The translations under genes were made by a program, and so were the position numbers. Of a DNA stretch of 64,000 bases, positions 23,386-33,664 are shown piece after piece. The DNA comes from an uncultured Alphaproteobacteria bacterium (GTDB lineage Bacteria; Pseudomonadota; Alphaproteobacteria; Rhodobacterales; Rhodobacteraceae). The DNA lies in assembly GCA_902619165.1 (NCBI GenBank), contig CACNDI010000003.1:62001-126000 (forward strand). Reading direction: 5' to 3'. Every line of letters begins with the position of its first letter. The first letter of the stretch is position 1. The notes under the pieces were generated by a model that made no database searches, was not told the DNA's origin, and worked only from the letters and a program-made list of their open reading frames with translations.

Positions 23386-24816
23386 TTATATATCTTGATT
23401 ATCTTGCCTCAGAATTACTCCAGGATTTAGAATAGTGAGAGGATCGATGGCTTTCTTAATCTGACGCATTACATTAAATTTCCCAGGGTCACAATACTGT
23501 TCTAAGTCTTTAACCTTTAATCGACCAACTCCATGCTCTGCACTAAATGAGCCTCCCAAGCCTTTGCAATTATTATTTACAACCTTAGTCAATTTAGATT
23601 TAATCTTTGCATAATTAGATTTTTTTTCTTCCCGGGGAGGAAATATATTGAAGTGTAAGTTTCCATCTCCCATATGCCCAAAGCAATTTACTCTTAGAGA
23701 TTTATTTATTTCTTTTATCTCATAAAGGCTTTTATTTATAAAACTTTCCATATTTTCCAGTGGCAGAGCAATATCATGAGACGTAATTGCCCCAATTTTT
23801 CTATTAGCCTCAGGTATATCTTCTCTCATTTTCCACAACTTTCTTGCTTTAGTCTCTGTATCACCAAGAACTACATGCGAAATAATATTTTTATTACAAA
23901 GCTCGTCCAAAGCTTCATATACATCTTCCTCAACTGAACTATTGTTGTAACCAAATTCAATCAAGACATGCCAATCTGATTTACTTCTTTGGATGGTTGA
24001 TTGAACCATTTCCGTTTCTTCAAGAAATCGCAATCCTACATCACTAATTAACTCAAACGCCTGCAAATATTGCCCAAACCTTTTGGATAATTCTAAGTAA
24101 CTTTTTAAGGCTGCATCAAAATTGTTCACTCCAAAAAATGCCACAACTTTATTTTGAGGAGTAGGATAAAGCCTTAAAACGGCTCTTGTGATTACACCCA
24201 AAGATCCTTCAGAACCAATAAACAGGTTTTTTAAGTCATATCCTGTGTTATCCTTTTTGAGTGTCTTTATATCATTAATGATAGAGCCGTCAGCCAATAC
24301 GACCTCAAGTCCTAAACAAAGATCTCTTGCGTTTCCATATTTTAATACCCCAATTCCGCCTGCATTTGTTGCCAAGTTTCCACCTATACAACACGTCCCC
24401 TTTGATGCCATTGATAAAGGATATAAAAAATTTTTTTTGTCTACAAATTCATGGATCGTTTCCAAAATTACACCAGCTTCAACCTCTATAGATTGATTGA
24501 TAGAAGAAAAGTTTTTAATCTTATTCATCCTTTCCAAAGATAAAATTACGCTATATTTATCTGGGGCGATTTGTCCTCCTACCAGTCCAGTGCCACCACT
24601 CCAGGGCACAACTCCAATTTTATATTGTGTAGCAAGTTTCAAACACTCAGAAACCTCTTTAGTCGATCTAGGCTTAATCACATAACGAGATTGATTTTTA
24701 TATAAACCCCGAGGTTCTGATAGATAGGAGGAAGAAATATCAGTAATACTATTATTTGAAAGTGTGTTTCTAATATTTCTTATGAACTCAAAGTAATCTT
24801 CTTCTTTCTCTATTAT
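23386..24816 (-). CDS. FAD-binding oxidase (FAD_binding_4 / glycolate-, D-lactate- or 2-hydroxyglutarate-dehydrogenase-like); probable non-canonical start
   Basis: VVPWSGGTGLVGGQIAPDKYSVILSLERMNKI...GNLATNAGGIGVLKYGNARDLCLGLEVV. The frame continues upstream of the GTG at 24681 to ATA codons at 24816/24813, encoding EPRGLYKNQSRYVIKPRSTKEV. Confidence 0.85.
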   Translation of the reverse strand: MIEKEEDYFEFIRNIRNTLSNNSITDISSSYLSEPRGLYKNQSRYVIKPRSTKEVSECLKLATQYKIGVVPWSGGTGLVGGQIAPDKYSVILSLERMNKIKNFSSINQSIEVEAGVILETIHEFVDKKNFLYPLSMASKGTCCIGGNLATNAGGIGVLKYGNARDLCLGLEVVLADGSIINDIKTLKKDNTGYDLKNLFIGSEGSLGVITRAVLRLYPTPQNKVVAFFGVNNFDAALKSYLELSKRFGQYLQAFELISDVGLRFLEETEMVQSTIQRSKSDWHVLIEFGYNNSSVEEDVYEALDELCNKNIISHVVLGDTETKARKLWKMREDIPEANRKIGAITSHDIALPLENMESFINKSLYEIKEINKSLRVNCFGHMGDGNLHFNIFPPREEKKSNYAKIKSKLTKVVNNNCKGLGGSFSAEHGVGRLKVKDLEQYCDPGKFNVMRQIKKAIDPLTILNPGVILRQDNQDI

Positions 24817-24817
24817 T

Positions 24818-25399
24818 TTAGCTCTCCTTCACTCGCCCTCTTCTATCATTTCTTAACAAGCCATATAAAACGTGATTTCTCCAACGACCATTTATTTGCA
24901 AATAGCTTTGCCCCACTCCTTCATATTTAAAACCAACTCTTTCCAAAAGCCCTCGAGAAGATTTATTTTCTGGGAGGGTAGCTGCCTCCAATCTTGAAAT
25001 ATTTAATTTGTTAAAAGAAAAGTCGATAATAGTCAAAACCGCTTCTCTCATAAAACCCTTACCTGTGTGCTCCTTACCTAGCCAATAACCCAAAGTTCCC
25101 GCATTAGAGGGCCCCTTCCTAATGTTTTCAATAGTGATTGACCCTAACAGATTTTGAAATTTATCGAAAATGAAAAATTGGAATGCTTGGCCTGCTTTAG
25201 AACTTTTCTTTGCCCACCTAACTCTACTATTAAATGCATTACGCTTAAAAAAATCATTGTCTCTTTTCGGCTCCCATAACTCTAAAAATGCTCTGCTATT
25301 CTCTCTTAGATTACGCCACTGGTCAAAATCACTATATTGAGGCCCTCTTAGTTCTAACTTTGTTGATTTCAATATAATTTCGGGTTTACCAAAAATCAT
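24818..25399 (-). CDS. GNAT family (RimJ-like) N-acetyltransferase
   Basis: KLELRGPQYSDFDQWRNLRENSRAFLELWEP...GYWLGKEHTGKGFMREAV...LEAATLPENKSSRGLLERVGF. Confidence 0.88.
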   Translation of the reverse strand: MIFGKPEIILKSTKLELRGPQYSDFDQWRNLRENSRAFLELWEPKRDNDFFKRNAFNSRVRWAKKSSKAGQAFQFFIFDKFQNLLGSITIENIRKGPSNAGTLGYWLGKEHTGKGFMREAVLTIIDFSFNKLNISRLEAATLPENKSSRGLLERVGFKYEGVGQSYLQINGRWRNHVLYGLLRNDRRGRVKES

Positions 25400-25424
25400 T
25401 CCTAAGATCTAACTTCCTTAACGC

Positions 25425-26825
25425 TCAATTCTCTTCAAAAAAACTTTTTCTAATTTCTTCTGCCACTTTGTGTTTATTTGGAGGTATCACTCTTACACTC
25501 TCTTGCTTTTCCATTATGGCTTCGAGCGAGGGGGGAATTGGTATACTCACGCCTAATGCTCTCTCTACAGTTTCTTTAAATTTCGCTGGATGCGCAGTTC
25601 CAAGTGAAACAACTGTTTCTCCTGTCTCGATGAAATCTTTCGCTACTCGCACGCCAATAGCACTATGCGGACACAAAACTATTTCTCGCTCATTATAAAA
25701 GTGATTTATTGTTGCAATCGTGTCGGGATCTGTCACAGCTCCACTATCAAAGTCTTTTGATATCCTTGTTAATATTTTTTTTTCAAGATTAAAATGACCT
25801 TTATTAGATAGATTATTCATTAGCCTTCTAACCTCTTTGGTGTCATTATTCAAAAGATCAAATAGTAGCCTTTCAAAATTAGAAGCAACTTGTATATCCA
25901 TAGAAGGGGATAATGTTTTGCTCACACTATCACTTTTATAAACGCCAGTCTTAAAAACTCGATCCAAGATATCATTTTTATTTGTTGCTATAATAATCTT
26001 ATTTATTGGTAAACCCATCCTTTTTGAAATATACCCAGCATAAGCATCTCCAAAATTACCGGTAGGAACACTAAAGCTTAAATTTCCTGCAGAAAGGTCT
26101 TTCAACTGATAAAAAGCAGAGAAATAGTAGATAATTTGAACCAGGATCCGAGCCCAATTGATTGAGTTTACACCAGATAGATTAAAATCGCTTACAAGCG
26201 CTTTATCCGCAAATAATTCCTTCACTATCAATTGACAATCGTCGAAAGTTCCTTGCACAGCAAATACTTTTACATTCTTAGCATTTGAAGTAGTCATTTG
26301 CTTTCTTTGTATTTGTGAAATTCTTTCATGAGGATAAAGTACGTATAGATTAACGTTTGATATACCCTTGAACGCTTCAACAGCCGCCGACCCCGTATCG
26401 CCTGAAGTTGCTGTTATAATATTAATATTTAATTCTCTCTTCTGCAGGGTCTTTGCAAACATTCTTGCTATTACCTGCATAGCAAAATCTTTAAATGCTA
26501 ATGTAGGTCCATGGAATAACTCAAGAAAAAAATGATTGTCTTCTAATTTAATCAAGGGGCTTTTAAGCTCATTATGAAACCCAGAGTAAGACTCAATCAC
26601 AATCTCAGAAAGCTCTGCCATACTAAAACAATCGCCAGAAAATAATGATATTATCTCTAAAGCAAGCTCCTCATAACTAAGATGTCTCCATTGATTTATA
26701 ATTTCCTGATTTAACTGTGGAATGAACTTTGGGACAAATAGGCCACCATCCCCAGCTAATCCCGCATGCAAGACTTCACTAAAGTTTTTGGAATTATCTT
26801 GTCCCCTGGTCGAATGGTACAGCAT
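25425..26825 (-). CDS. thrC: Threonine synthase
   Basis: MLYHSTRGQ...HGPTLAFKDFAMQVIARMFAKTL...ITATSGDTGSAAVEAF. Confidence 0.96.
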   Translation of the reverse strand: MLYHSTRGQDNSKNFSEVLHAGLAGDGGLFVPKFIPQLNQEIINQWRHLSYEELALEIISLFSGDCFSMAELSEIVIESYSGFHNELKSPLIKLEDNHFFLELFHGPTLAFKDFAMQVIARMFAKTLQKRELNINIITATSGDTGSAAVEAFKGISNVNLYVLYPHERISQIQRKQMTTSNAKNVKVFAVQGTFDDCQLIVKELFADKALVSDFNLSGVNSINWARILVQIIYYFSAFYQLKDLSAGNLSFSVPTGNFGDAYAGYISKRMGLPINKIIIATNKNDILDRVFKTGVYKSDSVSKTLSPSMDIQVASNFERLLFDLLNNDTKEVRRLMNNLSNKGHFNLEKKILTRISKDFDSGAVTDPDTIATINHFYNEREIVLCPHSAIGVRVAKDFIETGETVVSLGTAHPAKFKETVERALGVSIPIPPSLEAIMEKQESVRVIPPNKHKVAEEIRKSFFEEN

Positions 26826-27505
26826 TACTCAATTTTCTTTTTTTTAATCATTTTATATACGAAGTACGCACTCATACCAAACCATAAAATAGACATCATA
26901 AACCAGGTAATTGCATATTGAAGGTGATTGTTTGGTATATCTCTAGTCGGATCTTGCATCTTTAAACTTGGGTCGAGTCTATTTTCTGTCGCAACCACCA
27001 ATATTTGTTGAGTCCCAAGAAAGTTCGCCATTTTTTCTAAATCTCGAGAAAACCATATATTACGCTTAAGGTTTGGATCCGGAGTGAAATAATCTGTCTC
27101 GTTTGGCCAAAATAGATACCCTATTACTGAATTCTGTTGTCCAAGAGTTTCTAAACGGTCCGTATCTTGTTCCTTTATAACTCCTCTATCTATTAGAATT
27201 TTACTTCCATCTTGTAATTTCAAGGGGGAAATGACTCTAAAACCTGCTCCAGATCCTTTTATTGGAGTAAGAATAAAAATTGCTCTTGGCTCTAAAATGC
27301 CTTCAACTTCTACCATTTTATAGTTATGTTCTGATTTTTTTCCCTCTATTGGTAATATTGAAGGTTTACTACTCAAATTATAACTAATATTTTCTAGTAG
27401 CGCTTCCTTCCAAGCTAGTCGTTTCAATTGCCAAAAGCCCAAGTACAACAAAAGCATTAGCCCAGGTACAGCTATAAAAACAACAAAAAGCCACTTTCTA
27501 TTCAT
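26825..27505 (-). CDS. SURF1 family cytochrome oxidase assembly protein
   Basis: N- and C-terminal TM helices; GFRVISPLKLQDGSKILIDRG, NNHLQYAITWFMMSILWFGMSAYF. Confidence 0.92.
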   Translation of the reverse strand: MNRKWLFVVFIAVPGLMLLLYLGFWQLKRLAWKEALLENISYNLSSKPSILPIEGKKSEHNYKMVEVEGILEPRAIFILTPIKGSGAGFRVISPLKLQDGSKILIDRGVIKEQDTDRLETLGQQNSVIGYLFWPNETDYFTPDPNLKRNIWFSRDLEKMANFLGTQQILVVATENRLDPSLKMQDPTRDIPNNHLQYAITWFMMSILWFGMSAYFVYKMIKKKKIE

Positions 27506-27528
27506 CTAAAAGCAAATTTTGAGGCCGC

Positions 27529-28317
27529 TTAAGCGCCCCAAATGTAAATTGCAGCAAATAGGAATAACCAAACAACGTCAACGAAATGCCAGTACCAGGC
27601 TGCAGCTTCAAAACCGATATGCTTTTCAGGCGAGAAATGGCCCTTTTTTGCTCTTATCAAACAAACAAGCAGGAAAATAGTCCCAATAAGAACATGAAAC
27701 CCATGAAATCCAGTGGCCATGAAGAAGCTAGCCCCATAGATGTTCCCTGAAAAGGAGAAAGAAGCATGCGTATATTCATATATTTGAAATACCGTGAAAA
27801 GAGCACCTAGCCCAATTGCCAGAATCAAGCCATTTTCCAAACCTTTCCTATCATTCTCATGCGCAATTGCGTGGTGGGCCCAAGTTGCTGCAGCACCTGA
27901 GCAAAGTAGAATTAAGGTGTTTATTAAAGGAAGATGCCAAGGATCAAACGTCTCAATTCCTGTCGGCGGCCAAACACCACCCACGGCCTCCATGGGGTAA
28001 AGGGCATGTTTAAAAAAAGTCCAGAACCAAGCGAGAAAGAACATAACTTCGGATGTAATAAACATGATCACACCATATCTCAAACCTATCTGAACAACTG
28101 GTGTATGGTCACCGTCCTTACTTTCAAAAACTACATCTGACCACCAGGCGAACATACAGTATAAAACCACTAGAAGACCCAATGCTGCGATAAAAACACT
28201 ACCTCCATGCATGAACAGCACGCTTCCAAAGAGAAGTATAAAAGCCCCAAGAGCGCTTAAAAACGGCCACAAACTCGGATTGAGAATATGGTAATCGTGA
28301 TTTTTTTCATGTGCCAT
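27529..28317 (-). CDS. ctaE: Cytochrome c oxidase subunit III
   Basis: [26 protein letters not shown]...[19 protein letters not shown]...[26 protein letters not shown]. Confidence 0.97.
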   Translation of the reverse strand: MAHEKNHDYHILNPSLWPFLSALGAFILLFGSVLFMHGGSVFIAALGLLVVLYCMFAWWSDVVFESKDGDHTPVVQIGLRYGVIMFITSEVMFFLAWFWTFFKHALYPMEAVGGVWPPTGIETFDPWHLPLINTLILLCSGAAATWAHHAIAHENDRKGLENGLILAIGLGALFTVFQIYEYTHASFSFSGNIYGASFFMATGFHGFHVLIGTIFLLVCLIRAKKGHFSPEKHIGFEAAAWYWHFVDVVWLFLFAAIYIWGA

Positions 28318-28340
28318 TTTTTCCTCTCACACTTAAAATT

Positions 28341-28889
28341 TTATGATTTGGTCTCTTCTTCTAGTTTATAAAAAGTATATGACAATGTCAGCGATTTTAT
28401 ATTCCTAGTTTCAATATTCTCATCAATTTCTGGATCAATGTAGAATGTTACTGGCATCTTTACTCGCTCTCCTGGCTGCAAAGTTTGCTCGACAAAACAA
28501 AAGCAGTCGATTTTACTGAAATAGTTTCCCGCAGAGAACGGAAAAACGTTGAAGCTAGCTTGACCAGAGATAGTGTCACTAGTTGGATTGTGTGCTTCAT
28601 AAAAAACTAGTGCTGTTTCTCCAATTTTGACCTCCACCTCATTTTGCATTGGTATGAAGTTCCACCTCATATCTTTGGCCTTTGAAGCATCAAATCGAAC
28701 TTTAATTGTTTTATTTAAGATAGGGCCATCGAACGATTCCGAATAAGTTTCGGGTGTACCGCCATAGCCTGTAACCTTGCAAAACCAATCATAAAAAGGT
28801 ACCGCTGCGAACGATGCGGAGAGCATTATGCATACAAGTCCTATCAAGTATATTGGTGTACGTTTTGGTCTTTCAGAATTATTTATCAT
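28341..28889 (-). CDS. ctaG: Cytochrome c oxidase assembly protein CtaG/Cox11
   Basis: FNVFPFSAGNYFSKIDCFCFVEQTLQPGERVKMPVTFYIDPEI. Confidence 0.96.
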   Translation of the reverse strand: MINNSERPKRTPIYLIGLVCIMLSASFAAVPFYDWFCKVTGYGGTPETYSESFDGPILNKTIKVRFDASKAKDMRWNFIPMQNEVEVKIGETALVFYEAHNPTSDTISGQASFNVFPFSAGNYFSKIDCFCFVEQTLQPGERVKMPVTFYIDPEIDENIETRNIKSLTLSYTFYKLEEETKS

Positions 28890-29064
28890 CTTTTTCTAAC
28901 ATATTTTGTCTAATGATATGGTCGTACCCCTGCATTAGCGAACCTTGCTTTAGTTTAACTATGGTTATAGAGAAGATAAGAGCCACAACTGCAAATAGTA
29001 GTATTCCTATTTTAGTGTTGCCGGTGGACTTATTTAACTCTGATTGTTTCAACTCTCTTCTCAC
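28879..29064 (-). CDS. Small single-TM CoxF-like protein between ctaB and ctaG (probable GTG start)
   Basis: VRRELKQSELNKSTGNTKIGILLFAVVALIFSITIVKLKQGSLMQGYDHIIRQ; position in the cox cluster. The longer ORF track start overlaps ctaB. Confidence 0.65.
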   Translation of the reverse strand: MRRELKQSELNKSTGNTKIGILLFAVVALIFSITIVKLKQGSLMQGYDHIIRQNMLEKDDK

Positions 29065-29074
29065 ACCAAATCTT

Positions 29075-30016
29075 TTACAATAGAACCGGCCAAGCTGACG
29101 ACACACCATACTCCAAAGTTTCAAAAGCTCTATTTATCACCAAAAAACCAAAAAATAAAAACAGATATAGAATCGTAAACTTAAAAAATCGTCTTTCTCG
29201 CTCATATCCATTATTTTCGTTAAACCTAACAAGATTTACAGCAGAAAGCAGCAACAAGGCGTTTAAAACGTTACTTAACAAAAAAAACACGGGGCCACCA
29301 ATCTCTGAGAAAGAAATGACTTGCGAGGAAATTATTAAAGTAACCGTATAATGAAGTATTGATCTTCTAGTCTTTTCCACCCCATATAAAACTGGAAACA
29401 TAGGAATACTAGCTTTAGCGTAGTCATCTTTAGTAATTATTGCTAGTGACCAAAAGTGCGGGGGTGTCCAGAAAAATATAAACAAAAACAATAAAAGGGG
29501 TTCGGTAGAGACTGTTCCTGTAGTTGCAACCCATCCTATCAAAGGGGGCATCGCTCCAGCAGCTCCTCCAATCACAATGTTTTGAGGCGTAGCTTTTTTT
29601 AAAAACATCGAGTAAATTACAAGATAGAAAAATATTGTTGATGCTAAAAGAAAAGCAGCTAACCAATTGGACACTAATCCTAAAAACATAACAGAAAATA
29701 TTGAAAGAGTTAATCCAAAGACGAATGCGTCATCTGAACTTATTTTTTCATTAGGAAGAGGTCGGCTACTTGTTCGATCCATCATATTGTCAAGCTCTCT
29801 ATCCCACCACATGTTTAACACCCCAGCCGCACCAGCACCTATAGAAATGCAAATCAGCACAATGAGAGATAGAAACAGGTTATTTTGAATAGGAGCAATA
29901 ATTATGCCTACCGCAGCTGTAAACACAGCAAGCCACATTACTCTAGGCTTTAAAAGCACATAGAGATCTTTAAAGGATCCTGTTCCTTTTGAATCTATGC
30001 TTTCAAACGTGCTCAA
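29075..30016 (-). CDS. ctaB: Protoheme IX farnesyltransferase (TTG start)
   Basis: UbiA-type NMWWDRELDNMMDRTSSRPLPNEKISSDDA, multiple TM segments. Confidence 0.96.
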   Translation of the reverse strand: MSTFESIDSKGTGSFKDLYVLLKPRVMWLAVFTAAVGIIIAPIQNNLFLSLIVLICISIGAGAAGVLNMWWDRELDNMMDRTSSRPLPNEKISSDDAFVFGLTLSIFSVMFLGLVSNWLAAFLLASTIFFYLVIYSMFLKKATPQNIVIGGAAGAMPPLIGWVATTGTVSTEPLLLFLFIFFWTPPHFWSLAIITKDDYAKASIPMFPVLYGVEKTRRSILHYTVTLIISSQVISFSEIGGPVFFLLSNVLNALLLLSAVNLVRFNENNGYERERRFFKFTILYLFLFFGFLVINRAFETLEYGVSSAWPVLL

Positions 30017-30048
30017 CTCAATGACCTATCTTAATCGAAACTTGACAA

Positions 30049-30942
30049 TTAATTCTTCTCTGCCAACGCAATAGATTTTAGCCTATCACCGTTTATACTA
30101 GCAAACTTCTCTGAAGCTCTCTTGAGCCAATCTTCATATTCTTCCTCGCTAACAACCTTAACCACTATTGGCATGTAGGAATGGTTTAATCCGCATAACT
30201 CGGAGCATTGACCAAAATATACTCCTTCCTTTTCAGGCTTAAACCAAAGTTCAGCTAATCGCCCTGGAACTCCATCTTGGTGAACACCAAACGACATGAC
30301 TTTCCATGCGTGAATAACATCCGACGCTGTTACTTGCACTGTTATGTTTTTATTAACAGGTACGACTACTGGGTTGTCGGTCGCCAAAAGATATTCATCT
30401 TGAGAGTACCCAAACTCAGCAAGTTCCTCTTTCTCAAGCATCACCGAGTCAAATGAAAAATTGTGCTGAGGGTAATCGTAAGACCAATACCACTGAGCCC
30501 CAGTTGCTTTTATTACAACATCACTCTCTGGAATTCGAAGTTGTTTGAGCAAAATAGGTAATGAAATAACTCCAATACCAATCAATATAAATACTGGAAT
30601 TACGGTCCACAATATTTCGATGGGAGTATTGTGGGTGGTAGAAGATGGTGTCGGGTTAGCCTTTCGATTGTATCGGATAAAAACCCAAACAAGAAGAGCA
30701 CTCACAAATATCGATATTAAAGTAATAATGACCAAAAGAACATTGTCTAGCCACTGTATGTCTCTAGCCAACTCTGTAACCGGAGGTTGGAAATTTATTC
30801 CGTTTGGAATTGGTTTTCCTATAACAGGTAAATTTTTATCTAAACCGTCATTAGCTAATAGTGTGGAAGCAGACGCTGTAAAAAAAACTGTGCCTAAAGC
30901 CGCCATAAACAAGTTAGAAAGACATCGCAGAAAACTATTCAT
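30049..30942 (-). CDS. ctaC: Cytochrome c oxidase subunit II
   Basis: CuA site [20 protein letters not shown]; signal peptide and two TM helices. Confidence 0.97.
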   Translation of the reverse strand: MNSFLRCLSNLFMAALGTVFFTASASTLLANDGLDKNLPVIGKPIPNGINFQPPVTELARDIQWLDNVLLVIITLISIFVSALLVWVFIRYNRKANPTPSSTTHNTPIEILWTVIPVFILIGIGVISLPILLKQLRIPESDVVIKATGAQWYWSYDYPQHNFSFDSVMLEKEELAEFGYSQDEYLLATDNPVVVPVNKNITVQVTASDVIHAWKVMSFGVHQDGVPGRLAELWFKPEKEGVYFGQCSELCGLNHSYMPIVVKVVSEEEYEDWLKRASEKFASINGDRLKSIALAEKN

Positions 30943-31137
30943 AAAACCCCCTAAGCATAGTTTTGAATTACAATTATTCGATCGATATATATATAGCTTA
31001 CATTTTGTAAAAATCTACTATAAAACAAATCAAAACAACTAATAAATGCTAAAAATTTTTTCTTGTTATTTCAAACATTATTTTCGGTTAAATCGTCGCA
31101 ACAAATTTAAAGTTCATCAAATATTTTAAAAAAAAGA

Positions 31138-31160
31138 TTGACAAGATCGACATTGGGTAA
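31138..31160 (+). promoter_or_regulatory. Possible topA promoter
   Basis: TTGACA at 31138-31143 upstream of topA; the -10 is weak (TAAGAT or GATTTA). Confidence 0.3.
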
Positions 31161-31189
31161 GATTTAAAACAAAACTGTTAGGATTTTTC

Positions 31190-33664
31190 ATGACGAATGT
31201 CGTAATTGTAGAGTCACCAGCAAAGGCAAAAACAATCAACAAATATTTGGGGGACCAATATCGGGTTCTTGCATCCTATGGGCATGTTAGAAATTTACCC
31301 AAAAAAAATGGCTCCATTGATGTTGAGAATGATTTTAAACCTAAATGGGAGATCGATACAAAAAGCAAAAAGCATATAGATGAGATTGTTAAAGCGCTGA
31401 AGTCTAGCTCTAAACTTATCTTAGCAACCGACCCCGACAGGGAAGGCGAAGCCATTTCATGGCATATTCTTGAAATATTGAAAAATAAAAAAGCACTTAA
31501 AGCAGATATGGCTGTAGAGAGAGTGGTATTCAATGCAATTACAAAAAATGCCATTTTATCAGCTATTGAAAGTCCCAGAGAAATAGACACAGATTTAGTT
31601 GAGGCGTATCTAGCAAGAAATTCATTAGATTATCTTATGGGTTTTAATATTTCTCCAGTGCTTTGGCAAAGGCTCAGAGGAGCTGCAAAATCAGCTGGTC
31701 GGGTTCAATCCCCTGCGTTAAGACTCGTCGTCGACAGAGAAATTGAAATAGAAAAATTCAAAACGGAGGAATATTGGACTATTTCTGCTGATTTTAAAGA
31801 CAAAAATAATAACATAATCCGGGCTAACCTCTTTTTGTTGAACGATGAAAAAGTTGAAAAGTTTTCGTTCAAGGGCTCTGACACAACAAACATAACCGCG
31901 AATGAGCTCGAGCAGAAAGAATATCACGTAACTTCTGTTACTAGTCAAAAAAGAAATCGAAATCCCTATGCTCCATTTACCACATCCACATTACAACAAA
32001 GCGCCAGTACAAATTTAAAAGTTAGTCCTCGGGATGTGATGTCAACCGCTCAGAAACTTTATGAAGCTGGGCTGATCACTTATATGCGTACGGATGGAAT
32101 TGAAATGGCTCCTGAAGGCATAACTAGTGCAAGAAAGCAAATTTCTAATTCTTTAGGCGACCATTATTTACCTGAAAAACCACGCGTGTTCAAAAGTAAA
32201 GCAAAGAATGCACAAGAAGCACATGAGTGTATTAGGCCTACCGATTTTTCTAAAACACCCGAAAATGCAAAAAATTTAAATAAGTCTGAATTAGACTTAT
32301 ACGCATTAATATGGAAAAGAGCGTTGGCATCCCAAGCGAAAGCAGCAGAAGTATTGCAGACAACAGTTTTAATTTCCTCCTTATGCGATAGCGCTCAGTT
32401 TAGAATATCGGGACAAGTGGTGACATTCGAAGGGCATTTAAAAATATTCCAAGACACGAAAAAAGAAGATGATGACAAAAGGATCCCAGACATTAGGGAA
32501 GAATCTAAGATGAAATTGGAAAAAATTTATAAAGAACAACACTTCACTGAACCACCTCCAAGATTTAATGAAGCTTCTTTGATCAAGCGTCTTGAAGAAG
32601 AAGGTATAGGAAGGCCTTCTACATACGCATCGATTATATCAAAAATACAAGAAAGAAATTATGTGAAAAAAGATAAAAACAGGCTTGTTCCCGAAGATAC
32701 TGGTCGACTTTTAAATTTTTTCCTTGAGGCATATTTCAACAAATACATTGAGTATAACTATACAGCTAAGCTTGAAGAAAACCTCGATGATATTTCTAGT
32801 GGTGAAAAGCATTGGAAAGATGTAATTAAAGGTTTTTGGGAGGAATTATCTGAATCTGTGGAATATGCGATGAGCTTTAGTATCACTGAGGTTCTGGATA
32901 ACTTGAATATAAAATTAGCCGACTATCTGTTCGATGATGGAACTGGAAAAATACGGAAAAATTGCTCCTCATGCGATGATGGTGAGCTTGGGATAAAGTT
33001 GTCAAAGACAGGTGCATTTATCGGGTGCTCAACGTATCCCGAATGCAAATACTCAAGACCTTTAAATTCTAGCTTGAGTCAAGGTTCATCTGAGGTAATA
33101 GCTCAAGAAGAACCTTTAGGTCAAGATAGTGATGGTAACGATATATTTATAAAAAATGGACGTTATGGACCATATCTTGAAATTGCTCTTGATGGCTTGG
33201 AAAAACCAAAAAGAGCTGCAATTCCCAAGCACTATACAATCGAAGAGCTTACAATTGAGAGAGCAAGACAATTATTAGAGCTACCTAGAAAATTAGGGCT
33301 GCATCCTGAAGATCAGTCTGAAGTTATTGCAGCTATAGGCCCTTATGGTCCATATATTAAACATGGAAGAACTTACGCAAACATTAAGGATTTTGAAGAA
33401 ATCTTTTCGATTGGCATGAACAGAGCTATTGAATTATTGGTAGAGGCAGCAGAAAAGAAAAATAATAAGGGTGGAAGAGCAGGAAAGGAGCTAAAAGTGT
33501 TAGGTCCTCATCCAGAAGGCGAGGAAGTGAAAATTATGTCGGGTCGCTATGGTGATTATATAAAATGGAATAAGATTAATGTGACTATACCGAAGGAAAA
33601 GTCCGTTAAAACACTCACTCTTGAAGAGAGTATTGCTTTAATAGATGAAAAAAGAAAAAAATAA
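31190..33664 (+). CDS. topA: DNA topoisomerase I
   Basis: MTNVVIVESPAKAKTINKYLG...TYMRTDG...EEGIGRPSTYASII; zinc finger CSSCDDGELGIKLSKTGAFIGCSTYPEC. Confidence 0.97.
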   Translation: MTNVVIVESPAKAKTINKYLGDQYRVLASYGHVRNLPKKNGSIDVENDFKPKWEIDTKSKKHIDEIVKALKSSSKLILATDPDREGEAISWHILEILKNKKALKADMAVERVVFNAITKNAILSAIESPREIDTDLVEAYLARNSLDYLMGFNISPVLWQRLRGAAKSAGRVQSPALRLVVDREIEIEKFKTEEYWTISADFKDKNNNIIRANLFLLNDEKVEKFSFKGSDTTNITANELEQKEYHVTSVTSQKRNRNPYAPFTTSTLQQSASTNLKVSPRDVMSTAQKLYEAGLITYMRTDGIEMAPEGITSARKQISNSLGDHYLPEKPRVFKSKAKNAQEAHECIRPTDFSKTPENAKNLNKSELDLYALIWKRALASQAKAAEVLQTTVLISSLCDSAQFRISGQVVTFEGHLKIFQDTKKEDDDKRIPDIREESKMKLEKIYKEQHFTEPPPRFNEASLIKRLEEEGIGRPSTYASIISKIQERNYVKKDKNRLVPEDTGRLLNFFLEAYFNKYIEYNYTAKLEENLDDISSGEKHWKDVIKGFWEELSESVEYAMSFSITEVLDNLNIKLADYLFDDGTGKIRKNCSSCDDGELGIKLSKTGAFIGCSTYPECKYSRPLNSSLSQGSSEVIAQEEPLGQDSDGNDIFIKNGRYGPYLEIALDGLEKPKRAAIPKHYTIEELTIERARQLLELPRKLGLHPEDQSEVIAAIGPYGPYIKHGRTYANIKDFEEIFSIGMNRAIELLVEAAEKKNNKGGRAGKELKVLGPHPEGEEVKIMSGRYGDYIKWNKINVTIPKEKSVKTLTLEESIALIDEKRKK

